From UMGS1696 sp045643285 (GTDB lineage: Bacteria > Bacillota > Clostridia > Oscillospirales > CAG-272), in assembly GCA_045643285.1 (NCBI GenBank), contig JAZUKN010000086.1, positions 1 to 64,000 on the forward strand: a DNA stretch of 64,000 nucleotides. The letters are read 5' to 3'. Positions 49,408 to 56,850 of the stretch are shown here, piece after piece. Numbering within the stretch: the stretch's first letter is position 1; the number at the start of each line of letters is the position of its first letter. The position numbers and the translations under genes are program-made. The notes beneath the pieces are model-generated. The model made no database searches and was not told the origin of the DNA. It was given only the letters and a program-made list of their open reading frames with translations.

Positions 49408-51228
49408 TTACTCATCGTCATTCAGCTTGAGCACAGCCATGAACGCCTCCGGAGAGACTTGCACTGAGCCGAGGGAACGCATCTTTTTCTTGCCTTCCTT
49501 CTGCTTTTCAAGCAGTTTTTTCTTTCTCGAAATGTCTCCGCCGTAGCACTTCGCAAGCAGGTCCTTGCGCATCGCCTTGACCGTTTCGCGTGCGATGATA
49601 CGCGAGCCGACTGCCGCCTGTATCGGTATCTCAAAGAGTTGGCGTGGGATGTTGTCTTTCAGCTTTTCCGCGATCTTTCTCGCTCTCGCGTACGCTTTTT
49701 CTTCGTGGACGATGAACGTCAGCGCGTCGACCATTTCGCCGTTGAGCAGGAAGTCGAGCTTCACAAGCGACGACGGCTCGTATCCCTCAAGCTCGTAGTC
49801 GAGGGATGCGTAACCGCGGCTGCGCGATTTCAGCGCGTCGAAGAAGTCGTAGATTATCTCGTTGAGCGGCAGCTTGTAGTGAAGCTCCGCACGGTTCGTG
49901 TCGATGTATTTCATGTCGATGAACACGCCGCGCCTGTCCTGGCAGAGGTCCATAATGCCGCCGGTGTATTCGGTAGGCGTGATTATCGCCGCATTCACTA
50001 TCGGCTCTGCCGCGATTTTTATCTCGTCGGGTGACGGGTAGTTCGTCGGGTTGTCGATGCGGACGACTTCGCCGTTCGTCTTCGTGATCTCGTATATAAC
50101 GCTCGGTGCGGTCGTGATAAGATCGAGATTGAACTCTCTCTCTAACCGTTCTTCGATGATCTCCATGTGAAGCAGTCCGAGAAAACCGCAACGGAAGCCG
50201 AAGCCGAGCGCGATCGACGTTTCCGGCTCGAACGAGAACGCCGCGTCGTTGAGCTGGAGCTTTTCGAGCGCGTCCTTTGTTTCGTTGTATTTTGCGCCGT
50301 CGGCAGGGTAGATGCCGGCAAAGACCATTGACTGAGCTTTCTTGAAGCCGGGGAGCGGCTCTGCGGCAGGACGAGATGCGTGCGTTACGGTGTCACCGAC
50401 GCGCGTTTCCGATACGGTTTTGATCGACGCAGTAAAGTAGCCGACCTCGCCTGCGGACAATTCTCCCGTGGGTTTCAGCCCGAACGGCTCCATAACGCCG
50501 ACTTCGACGACGTCAAATTCCGCGCCGGTGTTCATAAGGCGTATTCTTTCGCCTGTTTTCAGCGTGCCGTTCATGACGCGGATGTATACGACAACGCCGA
50601 GATAGCTGTTGTAAACGGAGTCGAAAATCAAACATTCAAGCGGCGCGTCCTCGTCTCCCTCGGGGGAGGGAATGTCTCTGACGATAGCCGCCATTACATC
50701 CGCGATGTTCAGACCTGTTTTTGCCGAAATAACGGGCGCGTCCTCAGCAGGAATGCCGATAACGTCCTCGATCTCTTCTTTGCATTTGTCGGGCATGGCG
50801 GAGGGCAGGTCGATCTTGTTGATGACCGGCACGATCTCAAGATTTGCGTCCGCCGCGAGATAAGCGTTTGCGAGCGTCTGCGCTTCGATGCCCTGTGTTG
50901 CGTCGACGACGAGCAAAGCACCCTCGCACGCATTGAGCGAACGGCTGACTTCGTAGTTGAAGTCGACGTGACCGGGGGTGTCTATCATGTTGAGCGCGTA
51001 TTCTTCGCCGTCGGGAGCGGTGTAATCGATACGTACCGCACGGGCTTTGATCGTGATTCCGCGTTCTCTCTCGAGATCCATGTCGTCGAGGAGCTGTTCT
51101 TCCATATCGCGTGCGGCGACAGTGTTGGAAAACTCAAGTATACGGTCGGCGAGCGTGGATTTGCCGTGGTCGATGTGGGCGATGATCGAGAAATTTCTGA
51201 TGTGCTTCTGTTTTTCGGTCTGAGCCAT
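49408..51228 (-). CDS. lepA: Elongation factor 4 (LepA)
   Basis: This 606-residue translational GTPase has IIAHIDHGKSTLADRI (P-loop), RERGITIKA, DTPGHVDFNYEVSR, NKIDLPSA (G4), a C-terminal domain with AKCYGGDISRKKKLLEKQKEGKKKMRS, and normal length. It back-translocates ribosomes or assists assembly under stress. AAAGG precedes the ATG, and a promoter lies at 51286-51314. Confidence 0.97.
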   Translation of the reverse strand: MAQTEKQKHIRNFSIIAHIDHGKSTLADRILEFSNTVAARDMEEQLLDDMDLERERGITIKARAVRIDYTAPDGEEYALNMIDTPGHVDFNYEVSRSLNACEGALLVVDATQGIEAQTLANAYLAADANLEIVPVINKIDLPSAMPDKCKEEIEDVIGIPAEDAPVISAKTGLNIADVMAAIVRDIPSPEGDEDAPLECLIFDSVYNSYLGVVVYIRVMNGTLKTGERIRLMNTGAEFDVVEVGVMEPFGLKPTGELSAGEVGYFTASIKTVSETRVGDTVTHASRPAAEPLPGFKKAQSMVFAGIYPADGAKYNETKDALEKLQLNDAAFSFEPETSIALGFGFRCGFLGLLHMEIIEERLEREFNLDLITTAPSVIYEITKTNGEVVRIDNPTNYPSPDEIKIAAEPIVNAAIITPTEYTGGIMDLCQDRRGVFIDMKYIDTNRAELHYKLPLNEIIYDFFDALKSRSRGYASLDYELEGYEPSSLVKLDFLLNGEMVDALTFIVHEEKAYARARKIAEKLKDNIPRQLFEIPIQAAVGSRIIARETVKAMRKDLLAKCYGGDISRKKKLLEKQKEGKKKMRSLGSVQVSPEAFMAVLKLNDDE

Positions 51229-51285
51229 AATATATAAACCTTTCTTTGAAAGACGGTTTTGCGTGAGAATATAATTATTTAGTAT

Positions 51286-51314
51286 ATTGTACCATAAAGT
51301 CGGAGGAAATACAA
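51286..51314 (-). promoter_or_regulatory. Promoter of lepA
   Basis: Minus-strand TTGTAT (51309-51314), 17-bp spacer, TACAAT (51286-51291). Confidence 0.65.
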
Positions 51315-51324
51315 GATTTCAGAT

Positions 51325-51480
51325 GAAGAAAACGTCTCACGTTTTACAATTCGTTTTTTCGCGGCTACGCACGAATCATACCTTTCTATACCGTAGGGGA
51401 GGGGTTTCCCCTCCCGACGAAAGAATCAACATATTTTTCTATATAAACAAAAGGTAGAAAACACTTGAGTCGATTTCAAA
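51325..51480 (-). repeat. Short mosaic repeat, copy E
   Basis: On the minus strand it shows GTTTTCTACCTTTTG, a GGGAGGGG/CCCCTCCC hairpin followed by CTACGG, and CGTGCGTAGCCGCG. These are the last modules of the larger mosaic repeats without the front hairpins. The rest of the 51229-51599 gap holds the lepA promoter and nothing else seen. Confidence 0.7.
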
Positions 51481-51599
51481 TTATTATCGTCCGTCAGGAA
51501 AGGAAAAAAGCGTAGTATCGCACGAATACGAAAAAAACAGACACCGGGAACCCGATGCCTGCCTGAAGTAAGTTGTATTTATGAAACAGGTGAAAAATA

Positions 51600-52064
51600 T
51601 TATAAGCTGAACGAATCAAGTCCGTCACTTATCGCCTGTTGTACTCTTTCGAGCGCCGCCGTTGCTTCTTCCTTTGTTGAGTAAGAGCAAATCGGTTCCC
51701 AAGAGTCAACTCTCGTCTGAACGGACAATTCCCAACTCACGTTCGAAGATATTCTCGAATCAACAACGCGCAGACCACCGTAACAAAGAAATACTTTTGT
51801 TTTGTCCGGGCTGATGAGGCTCATTCTCTTTCTCGGAAGCACATGGGTACCGTCCGGAAGAACAAACTGAAAATCGGCAAGCATATTCTGTATTGCATTT
51901 TGCACCGATGCTTCCACTGTTTCTTCGATCGTGTTTCTGAGTTCTTCAAATGAATCTTCGATCACGTCTTCAAATGAGTCATGTATTGAATCCCCTACTG
52001 CTTCTTCAACTGCCGACTGGATTTCATCGATCAATTCTTCGCGTTCTTCGTCTGTCAGGCTCAT
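51600..52064 (-). CDS. Hypothetical coiled-coil protein
   Basis: This 154-residue protein has an acidic helical N-terminal half with heptad-like spacing (EIQSAVEEAVGDSIHDSFEDVI, repeated EDSFEEL). A compact C-terminal domain follows (KRMSLISPDKTKVFLCYGGLRVV, SWELSVQTR, YSTKEEATAALERVQQAI). I do not recognise it. AAAGGA before ATG. It is AT-rich and lies between kdgK and the lepA promoter, with its stop near 51600. Confidence 0.65.
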   Translation of the reverse strand: MSLTDEEREELIDEIQSAVEEAVGDSIHDSFEDVIEDSFEELRNTIEETVEASVQNAIQNMLADFQFVLPDGTHVLPRKRMSLISPDKTKVFLCYGGLRVVDSRISSNVSWELSVQTRVDSWEPICSYSTKEEATAALERVQQAISDGLDSFSL

Positions 52065-52074
52065 TTTTTATCCT

Positions 52075-52124
52075 TTCACTTATTACTTCTTACCTATTCA
52101 CTATTACCTATTACTTCTTATTTA
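52075..52124 (-). repeat. Stop-codon-rich 3'-flank repeat
   Basis: On the minus strand it reads GAAGTAATAGGTAATAGTG and AATAGGTAAGAAGTAATAAG, directly after the kdgK stop. It is the lead module of the mosaic repeats, here without the rest. Confidence 0.72.
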
Positions 52125-53144
52125 TCTCTGTACTCTTCCCGAGCCGTCTCCGCCGGAGAGCTTTTCTACTTCGGAGACCGTTACCATATTGTAGTCGCCC
52201 TCGATCGAGTGCTTCAGAGCAGACGCCGCAACAGCGAATTCAACAGCGTCCTGCGTGCTCTTGCCGTTCAGAAGCGCGTAGATCAGGCCGCCGCCGAACG
52301 AATCACCGCCGCCGACACGGTCAACGATGTGCAAGTGATATTCCTTCGAGAAGCAGTAGTCCTTGCCGTCGTAGAGCATACCTGCCCAGTTGTTGTCGCT
52401 CGCGGAAATGGATGTGCGGAGCGTGATCGCAACTTTCTCGAATCCGAACTTGTCGGCAAGCTGTTTTGCAACGGATTTGTAGCCGTCCTTGTTGAGCTTG
52501 CCGCCGTAGATGTCGGTATTCTCGGCTTCGATACCGAACACATCCTTTGCGTCCTCTTCATTGGAGATGCAGACGTCAACGTACTGGCAAAGGTCGGTCA
52601 TAGCCGCTCTTGCCTGTTCGCGTGTCCACAGCTTGCCGCGGTAGTTGAGGTCGCAGGAGATCTTCACGCCGCGTGCCTTTGCCGCTTTGCACGCCTGACG
52701 GCAGATCTCAACGAGATTTTCGCCGAGAGCCGGAGTGATGCCGGTGAAGTGGAACCATTCCGCACCGTCAAAAATCGAATCCCAGTCGAAATCTTCGGGC
52801 TTTGCTTCCTGGATAGCGGAGTGCGCTCTGTCGTAGATGCAGACGGAACCGCGCTGGGATGCGCCCTTTTCGAGATAGTAGATGCCTACTCTGTCGCCGC
52901 CGCGGACGATTTTCGAGGTGTCAACGCCGTATTTGCGGAGCGAGTTGACTGCGCCCTGACCGATAGCGTGCTTCGGGAGCTTTGTGACGTACGCAACGTC
53001 GATGCCGTAATTTGCGAGAGATACTGCGACGTTCGCTTCACCGCCACCGAACGTTGCTTCCATCTGATCGTTCTGGAAGAAGCGGTAGTAGCCGTTGGGT
53101 GCGAGGCGAAGCATAAGTTCGCCGAATGTGATAACTCTTGCCAT
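52122..53144 (-). CDS. kdgK: 2-keto-3-deoxygluconate kinase
   Basis: This PfkB-family sugar kinase of about 340 residues begins MARVITFGELMLRLAPNGYYRF, with FGGGEANVAVSLANYG, PVTGE-like FHFTGITPALGEN, CDLNYRGKLWT, and the catalytic/anion-hole VDRVGGGDSFGGGLIYAL (catalytic Asp). It phosphorylates 2-keto-3-deoxygluconate to KDPG; the eda gene nearby makes this role likely over other sugars. GGAGG lies before ATG 53144. Confidence 0.87.
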   Translation of the reverse strand: MARVITFGELMLRLAPNGYYRFFQNDQMEATFGGGEANVAVSLANYGIDVAYVTKLPKHAIGQGAVNSLRKYGVDTSKIVRGGDRVGIYYLEKGASQRGSVCIYDRAHSAIQEAKPEDFDWDSIFDGAEWFHFTGITPALGENLVEICRQACKAAKARGVKISCDLNYRGKLWTREQARAAMTDLCQYVDVCISNEEDAKDVFGIEAENTDIYGGKLNKDGYKSVAKQLADKFGFEKVAITLRTSISASDNNWAGMLYDGKDYCFSKEYHLHIVDRVGGGDSFGGGLIYALLNGKSTQDAVEFAVAASALKHSIEGDYNMVTVSEVEKLSGGDGSGRVQR

Positions 53145-53164
53145 GATATGTATTCCTCCGATTA

Positions 53165-53300
53165 ATTTTGTTACAATCCCTTCGTCACTGCGTGACACTT
53201 CCCTCCGCCGTACATGGCAACACAAGAGAGGCTTTTTGAGCGTGTATGAATCAGGCGCCCCTGTGTAAGGGGAGCTGTCGCATCGCGACTGAGGGGTTGA
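53165..53300 (-). repeat. Intergenic inverted-repeat element
   Basis: It contains CCCCTGTGTAAGGGGAGCTG with a CGCATCGCGAC stem and ACTGAGGGGTTG, similar to pieces at 54692-54800. Such GAGGG/CTGTC elements look like dispersed repeats known from other Clostridia. No gene is present. Confidence 0.65.
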
Positions 53301-53303
53301 AAA

Positions 53304-53654
53304 TTATTTCTTGTTTCCTACGAGATGTACGGCGAAACCTGCGATCTCGTCTTCGAGATAGATCGCGTTCAGCGTGCCGTCGGGCTTGCATTTTGCGCTT
53401 GATTCGTTGAATTTGAAGCCCTTTGCCTCAAGTTCTGCTTTTGCCGCCGCAACGTCGGGCGTACCGATCGCTATGTGACCGTTCTTTCCGAGATACGGGG
53501 GCTTCATAAGCTCAACCACACCGCCTGTAAAGATCGAAGAATTGCCTTCTTTGATCGTAAATCCGAACAGAAGCTCGAACATTTTAGCGGCTTTCATTGC
53601 CTCTTCTGCGTTTTCGGTATTGATACCGATATGCGCCAGTGTATACTCAGCCAT
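53304..53654 (-). CDS. VOC-family protein
   Basis: This 116-residue protein is a glyoxalase/bleomycin-resistance-fold domain (YTLAHIGINTENAEEAMKAA, GGVVELMKPPYLGKNGHIAIGT, NAIYLEDEIAGFAVHLVG). The His and Glu positions suit a metal site. The role is unknown; placed between eda and kdgK it may act on a keto-sugar acid (inference). AAAGGAA precedes the ATG. Confidence 0.82.
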   Translation of the reverse strand: MAEYTLAHIGINTENAEEAMKAAKMFELLFGFTIKEGNSSIFTGGVVELMKPPYLGKNGHIAIGTPDVAAAKAELEAKGFKFNESSAKCKPDGTLNAIYLEDEIAGFAVHLVGNKK

Positions 53655-53675
53655 TTTTTACCATTCCTTTCTTTG

Positions 53676-53700
53676 CGTTTGTGCCGTTTTTGCACAAACG
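53676..53700. repeat. Perfect hairpin, unassigned
   Basis: Stem CGTTTGTGC/GCACAAACG with a seven-base loop in the 89-bp gap between the VOC and eda genes. It has no T tract; it may mark RNA processing or be a repeat. Confidence 0.6.
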
Positions 53701-53743
53701 GGAGTTTGAAGCAACCTATATTCGATTCAGGATCGCTTTATAT

Positions 53744-54382
53744 TCAAGCCCGTGCTTCCTTGACGATCTTCACGGACTCCTTGCAAAGCTCGGTGATCTC
53801 GTCCCACTTGCCGTTCTCAATGAGGTCGGCTGTGACCATATACGAGCCGCCGCACGCCGCGATAACGGGTTCTTTGATGTATTCGGCGAGGTTTTTGAGA
53901 GAGATACCGCCCGTCGGCATTACCTTAAACATCGGGAACGGTGCGCTCATTGCTTTGATCTTCTTGATGCCTCCTGACTGCTCAGCCGGGAAGAACTTGA
54001 TAAGCTCAAGACCGAGTCTGTATGCGGCGTGATAGTCGGTAGGCGTCGTGCAACCGGGGAAAATCGGCACGCCTTTCTTCTGCGCGTATTTTACAAGCTC
54101 CACGTCAAGTCCGGGGCAAACGATGAACTTTGCGCCGGCTTCGACCGCACGGTCGATCTGCTCTTCGGAGAGGACTGTGCCTGCACCGATGATCATATCA
54201 GGGCATGCTTCGCTCATGAGTTTGATAGCGCGGTCGGCACCTGCGGCACGGAATGTGATCTCGGCAACGGGTACGCCGCCGTCGCAGAGAGCTTTACCGA
54301 GTCGCGGAGCGTCTTCGGGGTTTTTCAGTTTGATAACCGGAACAACGCCGATTTCTGAGATTTTTTCACTTAATGCGTTCAT
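53744..54382 (-). CDS. eda: KDPG/KHG aldolase
   Basis: This class I aldolase of about 212 residues has EIGVVPVIKLKNPEDA, AEITFRAAGADRAI, FIVCPGLDVELVKYA, and IFPGCTTPTDYHAAYRLGLELIKFFPAEQSGG, with the Schiff-base lysine in the LIKFFPAE motif. It cleaves KDPG to pyruvate and glyceraldehyde 3-phosphate. GGAGG precedes ATG 54382, chosen over an upstream start. Together with kdgK it forms the end of uronate or galactonate breakdown. Confidence 0.92.
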   Translation of the reverse strand: MNALSEKISEIGVVPVIKLKNPEDAPRLGKALCDGGVPVAEITFRAAGADRAIKLMSEACPDMIIGAGTVLSEEQIDRAVEAGAKFIVCPGLDVELVKYAQKKGVPIFPGCTTPTDYHAAYRLGLELIKFFPAEQSGGIKKIKAMSAPFPMFKVMPTGGISLKNLAEYIKEPVIAACGGSYMVTADLIENGKWDEITELCKESVKIVKEARA

Positions 54383-54408
54383 TTGGATTTCCTCCATTTA
54401 TGTAAAAA

Positions 54409-54615
54409 TTATTTTTTGTTTCTGATTTTGTCGATAAACACGCTGATCTTCTTGCGGAAGCAGAAAAGCACGATTATCACGATCGCGACACAGAGGAAGA
54501 TTATCGCCTCCGCCCACGATCTTTCCGCCGCCCATTCCACGCCGAACAGTTTCAGCACGGGATAGACGATGCACAAAAGAGCAAATGCGAGTAGTGTTGC
54601 CCAGATTCTTTCCAT
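54409..54615 (-). CDS. Small two-helix membrane protein
   Basis: This protein of about 68 residues has two hydrophobic segments (ATLLAFALLCIVYPVLKLF and AIIFLCVAIVIIVLFCF) and a Lys-rich tail. AGGAG lies seven bases before ATG 54615. It is unrecognised and starts the eda transcript. Confidence 0.7.
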   Translation of the reverse strand: MERIWATLLAFALLCIVYPVLKLFGVEWAAERSWAEAIIFLCVAIVIIVLFCFRKKISVFIDKIRNKK

Positions 54616-54659
54616 AGTTTTTCTCCTGTATTGTGAATATGATAGTTTTGTTTTGTTGA

Positions 54660-54965
54660 GACTCCGTCGGAGCCTTTGCAAGTTGAGAGGCATAACAATC
54701 CCTCAGTCAGTCTGACGACTGACAGCTCCCTTTACACAAGGGAGCCTTTGGTGCGACTTATAGCCTCCCTTGTGCAAAGGGAGGTGGCGCGAAGCGTCGG
54801 AAAGATTGTCTTCTCTTTTGTGGAGCTCTGCTCCAAACCTCGCAAGGGCTACGCTCCCTTGACTGCGCAAACTTTCCCAAAAAGTTTGACAAAAACTTTA
54901 ATAAGAGGCACCCTTGTTTTTTCCCCTACTAAAGTTTCTTGCCAGGCTTCTTTTCAAAGAAGCCG
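54660..54965. repeat. Cluster of dispersed inverted repeats
   Basis: Several hairpins are stacked here: CTGACGACTGAC, CCTTTACACAAGGG, CTCCCTTGTGCAAAGGGAG, TGGAGCTCTGCTCCA, GGGCTACGCTCC, AAACTTTCCCAAAAAGTTT and GCTTCTTTTCAAAGAAGC. It fills the gap between the small membrane gene and ruvX. These are separate from the CGAGATGC-type mosaic family. Confidence 0.75.
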
Positions 54966-54974
54966 CGTTCTCCA

Positions 54975-55400
54975 TTACTTTGCCATTTTGTTTTTTCTAA
55001 GCGTCATATAGTCTTCGAGGATCAGCCTTGCCGAAAGGGTGTCGACTGTTGCCTTGCGCTTTTTTCCTCTGACGTTGTTTTCGCTCAGAATCTTATGCGC
55101 CGAGACTGTAGTAAGCCGCTCGTCGTACATCTCCGTCGGGATCCCCGTCAGCTCGCCGAGTTCCCGTGCGAACGCTTTGCATTTATCGCTCCGCCAACCG
55201 GCAGTCCCGTCCATGTTCACGGGGTTTCCGACGACGATCAGCTCGGCTTTCAGCTCTTTCACTCTTGCGCCGACCAGCTCCAGTGCCTTTTTATAGCTGT
55301 CCGCCGCTACGCATCCCGCTTCCGACGCCATCATTTCGTATTTATCGCACACGGCGATCCCTGTTCTCGCGTCGCCGTAGTCAATCCCTGCAATTATCAT
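54975..55400 (-). CDS. ruvX: Putative pre-16S rRNA nuclease / Holliday-junction resolvase-like RuvX (YqgF)
   Basis: This 141-residue YqgF-family protein has GIDYGDARTGIAVCD, ELIVVGNPVNMDGT, MYDERLTTVSAHKIL and the C-terminal DTLSARLILEDYM; the acidic residues in these motifs make the nuclease site. It is normal length. It starts 3 bp after the ribokinase stop. Confidence 0.93.
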   Translation of the reverse strand: MIIAGIDYGDARTGIAVCDKYEMMASEAGCVAADSYKKALELVGARVKELKAELIVVGNPVNMDGTAGWRSDKCKAFARELGELTGIPTEMYDERLTTVSAHKILSENNVRGKKRKATVDTLSARLILEDYMTLRKNKMAK

Positions 55401-55403
55401 TCT

Positions 55404-56399
55404 TTACCAATCTTCCTCTTCTTCGCCGTCTGGCGTGTCTTCGGTCTTTTCGGCGTTCTTTTCGCCGCCGAGCTTCTTTTTGACGTATTCAAGCACCTCT
55501 GCGACGGTCGGGACGGATGACGACGCGCCTGCCCTTGTTACGGAGATAGCCGCCGCGCAGGTCGCGTACTTTGCCGCCGAAACGATGTTCCCGTTTTCGA
55601 GATAAACGTACGTCAGCACGGCTGTGAAAACGTCGCCTGCGGCTGTTGTATCGACGGGCGTGACTTTTTCAGCCGGAACAACGTAATATTCGCGTCCGTC
55701 GTAGATGAAACAGCCTCGCTCACCGAGCTTGATGACTATGTATTTTGCGTCGACATGTGCGCGGAGCTTTATTGCGGCGCGAAGACAGTTTTCCTCAGAC
55801 GACGGCGTGATTCCGGTGAAGACTCTCGTCTCGGTCTCGTTCGGCGAAAAAACTTCGACTCTGCCGAGCGATTCGAGCGGAAAGTCCATTCTTGCCGGTC
55901 CTGCATCAATGAATACGGGTATATCTTTTTCGTTTGCGAGGCGGCACGCTGTGAAAACCGCTTCGTCGGGGATCTCAAACTGCATATACACGGCGTCGGG
56001 ATAGCATCCGAATGCCTCTTCTACGTCGTCGGGGGAGAGCGCTTTATTCGCGCCCGGGTATACTATTATACGGTTCTTGCCGTTTTCTTCAACAAGAACG
56101 GACGCAAGTCCCGTCGGGAGGCGGTCGTCCTTTACGATGAAGCGCGTGTCGATATTCTCGCCACGGTATGTGTTGATAAGCCTCTCAGCGGCTTCGTCCT
56201 TACCGAGGCGGCACGCAAAAACTGTATCCGCGCCGAACCGTGCGAAAGAGATCGCGCTGTTAGCGCCCTTTCCGCCGGGTAGATAGTCGTAGCCGTAATC
56301 CTCCTCGGCGACAGTCTCTCCCGAATAGGGAACACGTCTCATACGTTGGACAAAGTCGGTATTCGCGCTGGAAACAACAAGGATACGCTTTTTCGGCAT
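55404..56399 (-). CDS. rbsK: Ribokinase-like PfkB sugar kinase
   Basis: This kinase of about 331 residues has SSANTDFVQRMRRVPYSGETV, LPGGKGANSAISFARFG (substrate site), NEIETETR-like FSPNETETRVFTG, and the active-site VDTTAAGDVFTAVLTY (catalytic Asp). It ends with an acidic tail (GGEKNAEKTEDTPDGEEEEDW). Ribokinase is the closest type; related sugars are possible. ATG 56399 has GAAAGGGGAA before it. Copy D lies upstream. Confidence 0.82.
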   Translation of the reverse strand: MPKKRILVVSSANTDFVQRMRRVPYSGETVAEEDYGYDYLPGGKGANSAISFARFGADTVFACRLGKDEAAERLINTYRGENIDTRFIVKDDRLPTGLASVLVEENGKNRIIVYPGANKALSPDDVEEAFGCYPDAVYMQFEIPDEAVFTACRLANEKDIPVFIDAGPARMDFPLESLGRVEVFSPNETETRVFTGITPSSEENCLRAAIKLRAHVDAKYIVIKLGERGCFIYDGREYYVVPAEKVTPVDTTAAGDVFTAVLTYVYLENGNIVSAAKYATCAAAISVTRAGASSSVPTVAEVLEYVKKKLGGEKNAEKTEDTPDGEEEEDW

Positions 56400-56454
56400 G
56401 GCAGTTTTCCCCTTTCCGTTCCCTGTGGGAACACTATAATAACTCGCGCGAGGC

Positions 56455-56850
56455 GCGAACTTCACTTTTCTTTATCTTGCACAAATTCCACGAATTCGCG
56501 TGAAATAATATAACATATCTATAGGGCAGGGGCTTGCTCCTGCCGCTCAATTTATCCAAACCGCACGTTTGGCATCGTGGATGTCCTGCTTGTTTACAAG
56601 CGGGCGGACAGGCGGACAAGCCGGTATTCGACTTCGTCGAAACCGACGCGACGCTCTTGTGAATCACCGCGCTTAGGGGGAAGGTCGCTTCGCTCTATTC
56701 CCCCTAAGAACCCCTTTGTAACAAAGTGAATGCAAATCTTTCGTTCGCTCTGTCTAATTATTCATTATTCATCTTTCATTCTTCATTATTCATTTCTTTT
56801 TTTGCGCTTCGTCTACTTCTTACCTATTCACTATTCCCTCTTACTTCAAC
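56455..56850 (-). repeat. Mosaic palindromic intergenic repeat, copy D
   Basis: On the minus strand it begins at the DUF4340 stop with TGAATAGGTAAGAAGTAGACG and ATTCATT units. It lacks the CGAGATGC and CGACTTCGTTCAC hairpins, keeps 56611-56684 (match to copy B, inverted), the GGCAGGGGC hairpin at 56525-56544, and the TGTGCAAGAT end. It leads into the rbsK gene. Extra CTTGTTTACAAG and ACGTTTGGCATC stretches lie inside it. Confidence 0.82.

Noticed and set aside
50380..51237. Plus-strand 285-codon frame opposite lepA
   Set aside because: Antisense of a strongly conserved gene, with compositional bias and no ribosome binding site.
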